A DNA stretch of 64,000 nt from Polaromonas sp. C04 (GTDB lineage: Bacteria > Pseudomonadota > Gammaproteobacteria > Burkholderiales > Burkholderiaceae_C): the NCBI RefSeq assembly GCF_002002705.1, contig NZ_MUNS01000020.1, forward strand, positions 248,001 through 312,000. The letters run 5' to 3'. This document shows, piece after piece, positions 63,876 through 64,000 of the stretch. A program made the translations under genes and the position numbers. A model generated the notes under the pieces. It saw nothing but the letters and a program-made list of their open reading frames with translations, was not told the DNA's origin and searched no databases. Every line of letters starts with the position of its first letter. Position 1 is the stretch's first letter.

Positions 63876-64000
63876 TCAGACTGGGGGCGGTTCGGGCCAG
63901 GCCCGTTGCGGCCCCCGGATCAGCTCGAAGGCGCGCGCAATCTGCAGCACTCCGAGGTCATCAAAACGCTGCCCGGCGATCTGCAGGCCGATCGGCAGGC
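63876..64000 (-). CDS. Amidase, C-terminal end (partial, runs off window)
   Basis: The minus strand from the window edge reads LPIGLQIAGQRFDDLGVLQI, then ARAFELIRGPQRAWPEPPPV and TGA at 63876-63878. The (G)LPIGLQI-x-G-x-RFDD-x-x-VL pattern is the C-terminus of amidase-signature proteins. Only about 40 residues are visible, so the substrate class cannot be told. Convergent with the phosphatase gene, 7 nt between stops. Confidence 0.75.
   Translation of the reverse strand, partial: LPIGLQIAGQRFDDLGVLQIARAFELIRGPQRAWPEPPPV

Overview
This is a GC-rich bacterial chromosome segment, most likely from a betaproteobacterium of the order Burkholderiales and probably the family Comamonadaceae (Polaromonas, Rhodoferax or Variovorax-like). 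The inference rests on the conserved core block ftsY - M16 protease pair - rsmD - coaD at the right end, a mannitol/sorbitol ABC operon with an AraC regulator, the general protein flavour, and short GCTAT...ATAGC palindromes that I recall as common in this family. No rRNA, tRNA or CRISPR array was seen.

Region 1 (1-22524) looks like an accessory stress and carbohydrate island. It holds a DUF2945 protein, a DUF488 protein, a membrane PQQ glucose dehydrogenase, the remnant of a cytochrome b gene fused to a SdhB relic, 6-phosphogluconolactonase and a pyridine nucleotide-disulfide oxidoreductase. Its centre is a beta-1,2-glucan locus: a GH144/glycoamylase-like enzyme, a stand-alone two-module GH94 phosphorylase-like protein (1308 aa) and a full 2906-aa NdvB-type cyclic beta-1,2-glucan synthase. 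Between the two large proteins lie an exported cysteine-paired repeat protein and an 80-aa membrane protein that ends 4 nt before ndvB.

Region 2 (22585-34262) is a patchwork of single genes: APC permease, DUF3047, LysE exporter, HSL-type esterase, DUF3297, a small molybdopterin-domain protein, a methyltransferase, cysK, a DJ-1/PfpI protein, and a LysR/MHS-transporter pair around a palindromic operator candidate. It carries much decay: a Cfa-type methyltransferase pseudogene, an oleate hydratase reduced to its two ends, a probable fragment of an FAD oxidoreductase, and two copies of a roughly 107-bp intergenic repeat.

Region 3 (34522-43725) begins with an intact IS30-family element with perfect 26-bp ends. 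It is followed by a metallo-beta-lactamase-fold hydrolase, an NCS1 permease, and a divergent five-gene branched-chain amino acid type ABC operon (SBP, LivH, LivM, LivG, LivF) preceded by a strong leader hairpin.

Region 4 (43726-53854) has an MFS transporter and then a minus-strand polyol operon: SBP, two permeases, ATPase, mannitol 2-dehydrogenase, SDR polyol dehydrogenase, AraC regulator, xylulokinase, and a truncated PfkB/fructokinase gene. Transporter and dehydrogenases would import mannitol, sorbitol or arabitol and convert them to ketoses. Xylulokinase handles xylulose, but the local fructokinase is broken, so fructose must be phosphorylated by another enzyme.

Region 5 (54289-64000) starts with a nitroreductase gene bearing an unusual N-terminal extension and a ModE-like box, near a single-domain ModE regulator. 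Core genes follow: YegD-like Hsp70, carboxylesterase, FtsY, two M16 proteases, RsmD, CoaD, a universal stress protein, a histidine phosphatase (TTG start), and the C-terminal end of an amidase running off the window.
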